Shown piece after piece: positions 1 to 5,705 of a stretch of 8,782 nt of DNA (positions within the stretch are counted from its first letter, which is position 1; each line of letters begins with the position of its first letter). The translations under genes and the position numbers were made by a program. Source of the DNA: TMED14 sp038145075 (GTDB taxonomy: Bacteria > Bacteroidota > Bacteroidia > Flavobacteriales > Schleiferiaceae); contig JAYQOY010000062.1 of NCBI GenBank assembly GCA_038145075.1, forward strand, positions 1 to 8,782. The letters are read 5' to 3'. Below the pieces are notes generated by a model. It was not told the DNA's origin, did no database searches, and saw only the letters and a list, made by a program, of their open reading frames with translations.

Positions 1-622
1 CGGCTAAGGTGTAGGCCAATTCAATAGCGGCCGTTGCACCCGCTTCCTGCATGTGGTAGCCCGAGATGGAAATGCTGTTGAAGCGCGGCATGTGCGCACT
101 CGTAAATTGAAAAATATCCGCAATCAGGCGCATGCTCGGGGCAGGCGGGTAGATGTAGGTATTGCGGACCATAAACTCCTTGAGGATGTCGTTCTGTATG
201 GTGCCCGTGAGGTCCTCCAGCGCGACGCCTTGTTCCTCCGCTGCCACGATGTAGAAGGCGAGAATGGGCAAGACGGCGCCGTTCATGGTCATGGAGACGG
301 ACATCTTATCGAGCGGTATGCCGTCAAAGAGGCGCTTCATGTCCTCGACACTGTCGATGGCTACGCCGGCTTTTCCCACGTCGCCTTGCACGCGAGGATG
401 GTCGCTGTCATAGCCGCGGTGTGTTGCAAGGTCAAATGCAATGCTGAGGCCCATTTGGCCCGCCGCCAAGTTGGCGCGGTAGAAGGCATTGGACTCTTCG
501 GCGGTTGAAAATCCCGCATACTGCCGAATGGTCCACGGCCGCTGGCTGTACATACTGCCGTATGGGCCGCGCAAGTAGGGAGCCATGCCGGCTTCGTCTT
601 GTTCGTGCGGAAAGCGGTTCAT
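1..622 (-). CDS. mutB: Methylmalonyl-CoA mutase large (catalytic) subunit, N-terminal 207 residues; cut by window edge
   Basis: This is the adenosylcobalamin-dependent cytoplasmic mutase that interconverts succinyl-CoA and (R)-methylmalonyl-CoA in propionate metabolism. The frame is open from the ATG at 622 to the left edge, so the C-terminal part of the barrel and the B12-binding domain lie outside. Highly conserved family blocks are visible: RGPYGSMY (18-25), RPWTIRQYAGFSTAEESNAF (28-47), AFDLATHRGYDSD (62-74), MTMNGAVLPI (111-120), GTIQNDILKEFMVRNTYIYP (140-159) and SISGYHMQEAGAT (185-197). Y35, T141, Q143, R153, Y189 and H190 keep exactly the spacing of the Propionibacterium active-site residues Tyr89, Thr195, Gln197, Arg207, Tyr243 and His244 (numbers from memory), so the active site looks intact as far as it is visible. 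The ATG overlaps the mutA stop as ATGA, implying coupled translation. Before RGPY there are only 17 residues, about 54 fewer than the Propionibacterium protein. The family assignment is near certain. Confidence 0.97.
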   Translation of the reverse strand, partial: MNRFPHEQDEAGMAPYLRGPYGSMYSQRPWTIRQYAGFSTAEESNAFYRANLAAGQMGLSIAFDLATHRGYDSDHPRVQGDVGKAGVAIDSVEDMKRLFDGIPLDKMSVSMTMNGAVLPILAFYIVAAEEQGVALEDLTGTIQNDILKEFMVRNTYIYPPAPSMRLIADIFQFTSAHMPRFNSISISGYHMQEAGATAAIELAYTLA

Positions 623-1668
623 GCGCCTAAATGCGTTTGGAGTTCCGCCCAAAAGCCGCCCTGAGCGGACTGCTGTGCCCAATGTGCTTCTACGTCTGCT
701 TGCATTTTGGCGGTATAGCCGTCTAAGGTGTAGGAGCCCGCAAGAGGTTGATCCAGGCCTTGGAGGCCGTTTTCATAGGTGAGTACGAGAACCTGCTGGC
801 GCGCCCAGTCTCGGGCCTGTGCACTGTTGTTCAATGGGGTGATCCAAAGCTCATCGCATCCCCCCAGCCAAAGGGCTTGCTGCTGCATACCCAGTCCAAT
901 GAGGGCGGCGGCATCGTCGGTTTGGGCCGAGAGGTGAGGGCGTCCACTTATCCACAAAGGGGCAGAACGCTGCAGTTTTTCGTGGGTCGCGCGTTCCCAC
1001 AGGCTGCGGGCGGCTTGCACGAGAGCGATCGTTTGGAGGTAGTCGTCCGTGGCTTCCAGGTTGAGCCATGCGCGGTCGGCATGCTCCCAGCCAAGGTGGT
1101 CCAGCTGGGCAAAAAGGGAGCCCAAGCCATAGATCAGCTGATCCATCGGGCGGTTTCCGACGTGCTTCGCTAGCTCAGCCCCATTTCCACAGAGGACGCG
1201 CAGTCCGGTGGGCAGCGCCAAGGCTCCCTGGATCTGCGCGAAGTCCGCCTCCAGGCTTCCGCGCCAGTGGGTTTGTGTTCTCAAGAGATGCTCGGCAGGA
1301 TCGAGGTTGATGGAGCCGTGCATCGCCTCGGGGTGCAGGGTGTTCGGCAGTGCGCGAAGCACAGCCATCACATCTTCCACGTTTCCTCCGTAGACGAGGT
1401 GTACGGGGGCGATGTCGAGCCGAATATCGTGGAGCAGGACCGGCAGATCTTCCGCGCGGTGCACCCAAAAGAGGAGGGAACTGGCCCCGTGCATCAAGGC
1501 ATCCAGGGCGCTGCGGTTGGCGGCCTTGGGCTCAGCACCGTCGATAACCTCTAGGGCATGGCGGTGGGCAAAGGGCCGAGGCCCTGTTGTCCAGGGAAGG
1601 TCCGGGTAGTCGGCGGGCTTTCCCGTAACTGGGAGGGCAAAACCCTCCGGCAGATGAATCTCACTCAT
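619..1668 (-). CDS. mutA: Methylmalonyl-CoA mutase small (non-catalytic) subunit, shortened form
   Basis: This 349-residue protein is the structural partner of MutB in the heterodimeric mutase; small subunits keep a degenerate barrel and do not carry out catalysis. The assignment rests on position and on weak family landmarks: SALDALMHGASSLLFW (53-68), a GSINLDP segment (118-124), a helix with ALVQAARSLWERA (215-227) that resembles the LRAxRxLW helix of mutases, LGGCDELWITPLN (268-280) and PLAGSYTLDG (308-317), equivalent to the DPxxGSYYIE motif near the barrel end. Small subunits I know are clearly longer (about 450 residues in flavobacteria, over 600 in Propionibacterium and Porphyromonas). 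Here an N-terminal stretch and the whole degenerate B12-type C-terminal domain are absent, and the sequence is strongly diverged. The ATG lies inside the end of divIC (8-bp overlap), and the TGA stop overlaps the mutB ATG. I see no frameshift. The subunit role is inferred from homology and synteny. Confidence 0.85.
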   Translation of the reverse strand: MSEIHLPEGFALPVTGKPADYPDLPWTTGPRPFAHRHALEVIDGAEPKAANRSALDALMHGASSLLFWVHRAEDLPVLLHDIRLDIAPVHLVYGGNVEDVMAVLRALPNTLHPEAMHGSINLDPAEHLLRTQTHWRGSLEADFAQIQGALALPTGLRVLCGNGAELAKHVGNRPMDQLIYGLGSLFAQLDHLGWEHADRAWLNLEATDDYLQTIALVQAARSLWERATHEKLQRSAPLWISGRPHLSAQTDDAAALIGLGMQQQALWLGGCDELWITPLNNSAQARDWARQQVLVLTYENGLQGLDQPLAGSYTLDGYTAKMQADVEAHWAQQSAQGGFWAELQTHLGA

Positions 1669-1987
1669 CGTCCTCAGTTAGGGGGTCTACGAGGGCAACG
1701 CGCTCGCCAGGACGGTGCATCCAATAGTTCTCACGTGCGAATTTTTCCAATTTTTCAGGATCGCTCGCGAGCTCATCGAGTTGACGTTGGGTGTCTTCGA
1801 GTTCGCGTTGGTAAAAATCTATGCCGTCCTCCAAGGCTTGCAGCCGGGCATCTAGTTCCCATTGAATCAGGGCGGAATTGGAGTCCAAAAGAGCCATCCA
1901 CACCACAAAAAAGAGGGTCACCAATGCGTATTTGTTGGTCAGGCGTTTCCACCACACCGAGGACTGAAGATCTTTCAAGCGCGACAT
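1661..1987 (-). CDS. divIC: Septum formation initiator, DivIC/FtsB family
   Basis: This small bitopic membrane protein of the cell-division machinery is 108 residues long when started at the ATG at 1987. It has the family layout: a short basic cytoplasmic N-terminus (R3, K5, K14, R15), one membrane segment at about 20-34 (YALVTLFFVVWMALL), then a charged periplasmic coiled coil at about 38-78 rich in E, L and Q (LQALEDGIDFYQRELEDTQR), and the conserved closing motif KFARENYWMHRPGERVALVD (81-100), comparable to the ARExYxMxxPxE motif of the family. Such proteins bridge FtsL and FtsQ-type partners and help activate septal peptidoglycan synthesis. A TTG two codons upstream (1993) is a possible but less likely start. 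It overlaps mutA by 8 bp. As I recall, the order divIC-mutA-mutB recurs in flavobacteria, usually after a uridine kinase gene; here an ABC exporter takes that place. No functional link between division and the mutase is evident. Confidence 0.9.
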   Translation of the reverse strand: MSRLKDLQSSVWWKRLTNKYALVTLFFVVWMALLDSNSALIQWELDARLQALEDGIDFYQRELEDTQRQLDELASDPEKLEKFARENYWMHRPGERVALVDPLTEDDE

Positions 1988-1991
1988 ACTC

Positions 1992-2025
1992 AAAAGTACG
2001 GAGGAAGCGCTGAGCTTGCGTACTT
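1992..2025 (-). terminator. Possible attenuating hairpin between the ABC exporter gene and divIC
   Basis: Read on the minus strand, AAGTACG (2025-2019) pairs perfectly with CGTACTT (2000-1994), and an inner AAGC (2017-2014) pairs with GCTT (2008-2005) around the loop TCAGC. The downstream arm runs into four T residues (1995-1992). The outer stem includes the exporter's TAA stop codon, and the structure ends five bases before the divIC ATG. It could be a weak or partial terminator that lowers transcription into divIC-mutA-mutB, or an RNA-processing site. The T run is short and the inner loop is asymmetric, so full termination is doubtful. Confidence 0.35.
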
Positions 2026-3814
2026 ACTTGAGCTGTTGCGCTACAAAATGGCGGTATTTTCCCTCCGGGAGTGCCATGAGTTCGTCGTGGCTTCCCCATT
2101 CCTGGACGGCACCGTCCTGGAGAAAGGCGATTTTATCTGCGTTCCGAACGGTGCTCAAGCGGTGGGCGATGACGAGGCTGGTTCGGCCCGCCATTAGGCG
2201 CTGCAAAGCCTCCTGGACCAGGGCTTCACTTTCAGCATCCAAGGAGGAGGTAGCCTCGTCGAGTAAGAGAATTTCGGGATTCCGCAAAACGGCGCGTGCA
2301 ATGGCAATGCGTTGGCGCTGTCCGCCGCTCAATTGCACGCCGCGTTCGCCAATTTGGGTGTCCATGCCTTCGGGAAAGCGCTGAATGAACTCGAGGGCAT
2401 TGGCTTGACGTGCGGCTTCTGTGATTTCAGCCTCTGTGGCATCCGGTCGGCCGTAGGAAATGTTCTCCCGAATGCTGTGCCCAAACAAGATGACCTCTTG
2501 GGGTACCCATGCGGTTTTCTTCCGCCAATCCCATTTTTTCCACGTTTCAGCTTCCTGTCCGTGAAGCAGCAATCGACCTTCCTGCGCTTCGTGGAAGCGC
2601 AGCAGCAATTGAACGACCGTGGACTTTCCGGCGCCGCTGGGGCCCACCAAGGCAACCTGCGCCCCGGAAGGGATGTCCAAGGAGAAGCCCTGCAAGACAG
2701 GGACATCAGGGCGCGTAGGGTAGGCGAAGTGCACGTCCTCAAAGCGAATGGCGGAGGTCACCATGGAAGGGACCTCGATCCCTTGGACGTCGTCTTCGGC
2801 CGCACTGTCTTGCTCCACGCGCTCATCCAGCATGTCCAATAATGCCTCGGTGGCACCGACGGCTTTTTGGAGGCGCGCATACACGTCGGCCATGCCGCCG
2901 ATGGAGCCGCCAATAAATCCGGAGTAAATCACAAAGCTGAAGAGCTGGCCTGCTTCCAGATCGCCGGAAGCAATTAAGGACGTGCCCTTCCAAACAACCG
3001 CCACCAGCGCACCAAAGAGGCCAAGGATCAGAAAGCTGGCAAAGCCGCCTCGGAGAATTCCCCCGGTAATGGCCAAGCGCGCCACTTCTAGCGTGGAAGC
3101 TTTGTAGCGATCGCGCTCGCGATTTTCGCTCGTGTAGGCTTTTACGGTGGCAATGGCCGAGAGGCTTTCCTCCACGACGGTATTACTTTCGGCACTAGCG
3201 TCTTGAACCTGCTTGGAGTACTTGCGAATTCGGCTCCCAAATACGACGGCCAAGACCACCACGACGGGGAGGATGGCGAGCATAAAGAGGGTCAGTTTCC
3301 AGCTGGTGTAGGTCAAGAGGGCGATGCCGCCGACGATGACCACAATTTGCCGAATAAATTCCGCCAAGGTGCTCGTAAACGTTTCCTGAAGCACGCCGAT
3401 GTCAGATTGCAAACGGCTTGTGAGCTCACCCACGCGTCGGTTGTGGAAGAAGGGGAGGGGGAGGTCGATGAGGTGGCTGTACATCGCCTGCCGCAGGGCA
3501 GCCAGTGCGCGTTGAGCGACGCGTTCAAAAAACACAATGCGCCCAAAGCTAAAGACGGCCTGGGCCAGCAGAAGCGCGGCGAGGGTGCCGGCGATGGGAT
3601 TGATTTGGCTAGGGTCGTTCTGCGCGGCATCCACCAAGTCGCCTAGAAAAGCGGGAAAAGCGAGGTTGCTGCTCGAAGAAAGGAGCAAGAAGAGCATGCC
3701 CAAGAGGAATTCGCCTTGAAACGGCCGAATGTAGACGTACATCCGCGCAATGCGCTTCAGAGCTTTCCAGGTTATGGGCTTCTTAGGGGTCTTGGACCCG
3801 GAGCGTCGGGCCAT
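2024..3814 (-). CDS. ABC exporter half-transporter, MsbA-like (fused membrane and ATPase domains)
   Basis: This 596-residue protein has the standard length of a half-transporter that works as a dimer in the inner membrane and uses ATP to move lipids, peptides or drugs outward. The N-terminal half (about 30-310) has the hydrophobic segments of the six-helix exporter fold, including 35-57, 76-96, 153-193, 258-276 and 288-306. PLPFFHNRRVGELTSRLQSD (119-138) is the classic coupling-helix region. The ATPase domain (about 355-596) is complete: A-loop Y365, Walker A GPSGAGKST (391-399), Q-loop Q439, signature LSGGQRQR (495-502), Walker B ILLLDE (515-520) with catalytic E520, D-loop SSLD (523-526) and switch H551 in IAHRLSTV. 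Nothing suggests inactivation. Its ATG shares one base with the stop of the upstream oxygenase gene (TAATG), so the two are probably translationally coupled. The substrate cannot be predicted; lipid A flipping is possible, but MsbA-like paralogues are common in Bacteroidota. Confidence 0.95.
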   Translation of the reverse strand: MARRSGSKTPKKPITWKALKRIARMYVYIRPFQGEFLLGMLFLLLSSSSNLAFPAFLGDLVDAAQNDPSQINPIAGTLAALLLAQAVFSFGRIVFFERVAQRALAALRQAMYSHLIDLPLPFFHNRRVGELTSRLQSDIGVLQETFTSTLAEFIRQIVVIVGGIALLTYTSWKLTLFMLAILPVVVVLAVVFGSRIRKYSKQVQDASAESNTVVEESLSAIATVKAYTSENRERDRYKASTLEVARLAITGGILRGGFASFLILGLFGALVAVVWKGTSLIASGDLEAGQLFSFVIYSGFIGGSIGGMADVYARLQKAVGATEALLDMLDERVEQDSAAEDDVQGIEVPSMVTSAIRFEDVHFAYPTRPDVPVLQGFSLDIPSGAQVALVGPSGAGKSTVVQLLLRFHEAQEGRLLLHGQEAETWKKWDWRKKTAWVPQEVILFGHSIRENISYGRPDATEAEITEAARQANALEFIQRFPEGMDTQIGERGVQLSGGQRQRIAIARAVLRNPEILLLDEATSSLDAESEALVQEALQRLMAGRTSLVIAHRLSTVRNADKIAFLQDGAVQEWGSHDELMALPEGKYRHFVAQQLK

Positions 3815-4620
3815 TAGAAGCGGTTCTTGTCCTGAAAGTCCAGCATTTTAACCCCCAGGGCATTGAGCACGCGCTTGGCGCGAATCTTCGTCCATTCCTT
3901 GAGGGCGGTAGCCGTTCGACGCGTGAAGCTGTCGTCTGGACGGGCAATAAAGCGGCTGTCGCTGTACTTGAAGCCGTCGCTCACCTCGGTGAAGAAGTAG
4001 GCGTAAAAGCTCTTGCGCGATTCGCCCTCCGGCACGTTGATGGCCTTGTAGCCGTGCGGGCTGTTTTCGTCGGTCAAGAAGATGATGGCCCGGTTGTGCA
4101 GGGGGGCTACGCGGTGCAGCACGTTTTGCATCTTGGGATCCCAAATTTCCAAATGGCCGCCCCAGGCTTCGTCCCAATGGCGGTTGAGGTAAATCAAGAG
4201 GTTGATGCGGCGCCAGAGCTTGAGCTTGGGGTCAAAGTTGACGTCGATGTGCACGTCCACAAAACTACCGTTGCCGCCTTGGTGCAATCCTGATCCTAGG
4301 GCGTCGTCCGGGGTGCTCAAATTTTCAATTCCGGTCAACTCGCTCATCCAGGCTCCAAATTCTTCGGACCGGATGGCGTTCCGAACCTCCGTGAACACGG
4401 GATCCCAGCGCTCAAAGTGGTAGTCTTCTACCTTGTTTTCGTTTAAGGATTTGCGCTTGACCTTCAGCGAATCCACGGAGGGAAAATGCTGGTGCAGGGC
4501 GTTGGCAATGTCCTCCGTCAGGAAGTTGTCAATGACCACGTGCTTAGGGCTGCCTTCTGCGAAAGCTTTTTTCAGCGCGGGTAGGTTTTGGAGGACCGCT
4601 GAGTGGATAACCGAATTCAT
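3814..4620 (-). CDS. 2-oxoglutarate/Fe(II)-dependent oxygenase, prolyl-4-hydroxylase-like fold
   Basis: This cytoplasmic dioxygenase is 268 residues long from the ATG at 4620. That start overlaps the stop of the upstream dehydrogenase as ATGA; the frame is also open 13 codons further up to a TTG at 4659, which I reject. The facial triad is visible: H124-I-D126 in VDVHIDVNFD and distal H189 in SPHGYK, with R202 in SRKSFYAYFF as the likely 2-oxoglutarate carboxylate binder. Other family marks are HVVIDNFL (27-34), GSGLHQGGNGSFVDVHID (109-126), RRINLLIYLN (137-146) and AWGGHLEIWD (152-161), the jelly-roll core of 2OG-Fe(II) oxygenases. A basic helix follows at about 230-255. Related proteins are widespread in Bacteroidota, often without known substrates, and hydroxylation of a peptide, lipid or sugar cannot be separated here. 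The position between a reductase and an exporter suggests it tailors a molecule that is then moved out, which is inference only. Confidence 0.88.
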   Translation of the reverse strand: MNSVIHSAVLQNLPALKKAFAEGSPKHVVIDNFLTEDIANALHQHFPSVDSLKVKRKSLNENKVEDYHFERWDPVFTEVRNAIRSEEFGAWMSELTGIENLSTPDDALGSGLHQGGNGSFVDVHIDVNFDPKLKLWRRINLLIYLNRHWDEAWGGHLEIWDPKMQNVLHRVAPLHNRAIIFLTDENSPHGYKAINVPEGESRKSFYAYFFTEVSDGFKYSDSRFIARPDDSFTRRTATALKEWTKIRAKRVLNALGVKMLDFQDKNRF

Positions 4621-5375
4621 GAGCGTCGGCGCGTCAAAGTGTAAAACAATCTTGGACAAAGGTCGTGCAAAATCAAAGCCAAACGGATGCTAAACGAGGC
4701 GAATATGTGCTCAAACTTGGCCGATTGGGGTACGGCGTAGAGTTTTTGCGCTACTTTTTCGGGAGACCAGCCGTGGTGGCTTTTGGCGCGGTCGCCCAAG
4801 CGATTTCCATCGCGGTCCAGCGTGTTGCGCATGATGTCTGTGGTGACCACGGCAGGACTGACCACTTGAATGCGGTTGGCACTGCCTTGCCACTCTTCGT
4901 TGAGGCTGAGTGCCCATAGGCGAAGGGCTGCCTTGGTGGCGGAATACGTCGCCAACTTGCGTTGGCCAAAGTGCGCAGCGATGCTCGTTACCGCCACGAT
5001 GTGCAAGGGACGGCCTTCTTGAAGTTGCTGCAACTGGTAGGTGAGGTCCACGGCTGCCCAGTAGTTGACTTGAAAAATGTAGTTGGCATCTGCGGCTTTG
5101 GTCGCGGATACAGGAGCCCAGTGGCCAACCCCTGCATTGAAGATGACCAAATCGGGCCATGCGATTGCAAGGACTTTCTGCAGCGCCTCTTTCCGCGCTT
5201 CGGCTTGGCTCAGGTCCGCCTGCACCCAATGCTGGGCAAGGTCTACACCATTTTCGTGTGGGCCCTTTTCTTGGCGCGATGTGGCGATGACCGTCCATCC
5301 TTTTCGGCGGTATTCCTGCACAAGCGCTCGGCCAATGCCTTGGCTCCCCCCCGTAATCCAAACGACTTGATCCAT
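4617..5375 (-). CDS. Short-chain dehydrogenase/reductase (SDR), NAD(P)-dependent
   Basis: This is a classical Rossmann-fold oxidoreductase of 252 residues from the ATG at 5375. In that numbering the cofactor loop is TGGSQGIG (8-15) on the first strand, followed by ATSRQ (31-35), where the arginine hints at NADPH. FNAGVG (79-84) supports the adenine pocket, and the catalytic set is N104 (in QVNYWAAV), S131 (in VTSIAA), Y144 and K148 (YSATK). SPAVVTTDI (173-181) is the usual substrate-loop entry after the sixth strand. The C-terminus (about 223-252, FASFSIRLALILHDLCPRLF) is hydrophobic and ends in RRRS, so it may touch the membrane. An ATG six codons upstream (5393) is in frame, but a -7-like element lies between the two ATGs, favouring the inner one. 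As first gene of the minus-strand cluster it probably sets its expression. The substrate is unknown. Confidence 0.9.
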   Translation of the reverse strand: MDQVVWITGGSQGIGRALVQEYRRKGWTVIATSRQEKGPHENGVDLAQHWVQADLSQAEARKEALQKVLAIAWPDLVIFNAGVGHWAPVSATKAADANYIFQVNYWAAVDLTYQLQQLQEGRPLHIVAVTSIAAHFGQRKLATYSATKAALRLWALSLNEEWQGSANRIQVVSPAVVTTDIMRNTLDRDGNRLGDRAKSHHGWSPEKVAQKLYAVPQSAKFEHIFASFSIRLALILHDLCPRLFYTLTRRRS

Positions 5376-5380
5376 ATTTC

Positions 5381-5388
5381 CAAAGATA
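5381..5388 (-). promoter_or_regulatory. Candidate -7 element for the SDR-led operon
   Basis: On the minus strand the octamer TATCTTTG exactly matches the Bacteroidetes primary sigma -7 consensus TAnnTTTG. It is followed after GAAAT by the ATG at 5375, so transcription would begin at or next to the start codon, giving a leaderless or nearly leaderless message. No good -33 TTTG is seen at the usual distance. An octamer with six fixed bases is easily found by chance, so the call depends mainly on its position. Confidence 0.4.
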
Positions 5389-5415
5389 TCCATTCGGACA
5401 TTGAGAAAAATGGAA

Positions 5416-5423
5416 TATATTTG
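5416..5423 (+). promoter_or_regulatory. Candidate -7 element for rpmH
   Basis: TATATTTG is an exact match to TAnnTTTG and lies 20 bp before the rpmH ATG, which would give a 5' leader of roughly 15 nucleotides. A TTG at 5401-5403 is too close to be the -33 element, and the expected -33 position has only a partial match. It sits back-to-back with the element at 5381-5388, with 27 bp between them. Confidence 0.5.
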
Positions 5424-5443
5424 CCGCCCGAATAAGCACTGTT

Positions 5444-5602
5444 ATGAAACGTACATTTCAACCCTCCAATCGCAAGCGCAAGAACAAGCACGGCTTCCGT
5501 GAGCGCATGAAGTCAGCTAATGGACGTCGTGTCCTCGCCCTACGCCGCGGCCGCGGTCGCAAGCGTTTGACGGTTTCTGACGAAGGAAGCCACAAGGGGT
5601 AA
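5444..5602 (+). CDS. rpmH: 50S ribosomal protein L34
   Basis: This 52-residue, very basic protein is a structural component of the large ribosomal subunit, where L34 is embedded in 23S rRNA. It starts MKRTFQPSNRKRKNKHGFRE and continues with RMKSANGRRVLALRRGRGRK and RLTVS, aligning without gaps to E. coli L34 (46 residues). The tail after RLTVS (DEGSHKG) is the short extension typical of Bacteroidota L34. The ATG is the only sensible start because MKRTFQPS is the universal N-terminus. The gene stands alone: it has its own candidate promoter and a strong terminator 24 bp after the TAA. rnpA, its usual partner in many bacteria, does not follow; carB does. Confidence 0.98.
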   Translation: MKRTFQPSNRKRKNKHGFRERMKSANGRRVLALRRGRGRKRLTVSDEGSHKG

Positions 5603-5625
5603 TGCGTTTATCCACATACATGAAG

Positions 5626-5655
5626 AAGGTGTTGCTCCCGCAGCACCTTTTTTTT
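5626..5655 (+). terminator. Intrinsic terminator after rpmH
   Basis: AAGGTGTTGC (5626-5635) pairs with GCAGCACCTT (5640-5649) around the tetraloop TCCC. This is a 10-bp stem with one G-U pair, followed by an unbroken run of eight T residues (5648-5655). It is a textbook Rho-independent terminator, so carB very probably needs its own promoter. Confidence 0.93.
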
Positions 5656-5684
5656 GTGCCTACTAGTCCTCATCTTTAAGCGTA

Positions 5685-5692
5685 TAAATCTG
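5685..5692 (+). promoter_or_regulatory. Weak candidate -7 element for carB
   Basis: TAAATCTG differs from TAnnTTTG at one fixed position and lies 13 bp before the carB ATG. The only clear TTTG upstream (5653-5656) is about 28 bp away, longer than the usual gap of about 20. A promoter is expected somewhere in 5656-5705 because the rpmH terminator precedes it, but this exact site is uncertain. Confidence 0.25.
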
Positions 5693-5705
5693 TTCCGTCT
5701 TCATC

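Noticed and set aside
53..508. Plus-strand open frame opposite mutB
   Set aside because: The minus strand here encodes unmistakable MutB motifs without a stop; the plus frame has no recognisable content.
1..622. Possibility that mutB is a pseudogene because it shows no stop
   Set aside because: The frame is fully open with intact motifs to the left edge. The missing end is due to the window boundary.
4620..4659. Upstream TTG start for the oxygenase, adding 13 residues
   Set aside because: It would overlap the SDR gene by 43 bp, while the ATG at 4620 forms an ATGA junction and gives the N-terminus expected for the family.
2024..5375. Antibiotic or bacteriocin biosynthetic cluster
   Set aside because: No precursor peptide, synthetase, carrier protein or radical enzyme is present. 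Three genes are too few for that claim.
5376..5393. Upstream ATG (5393) for the SDR
   Set aside because: Six extra residues are possible, but the -7-like element lies inside them and SDR proteins usually begin a few residues before the first strand. Not fully excluded.
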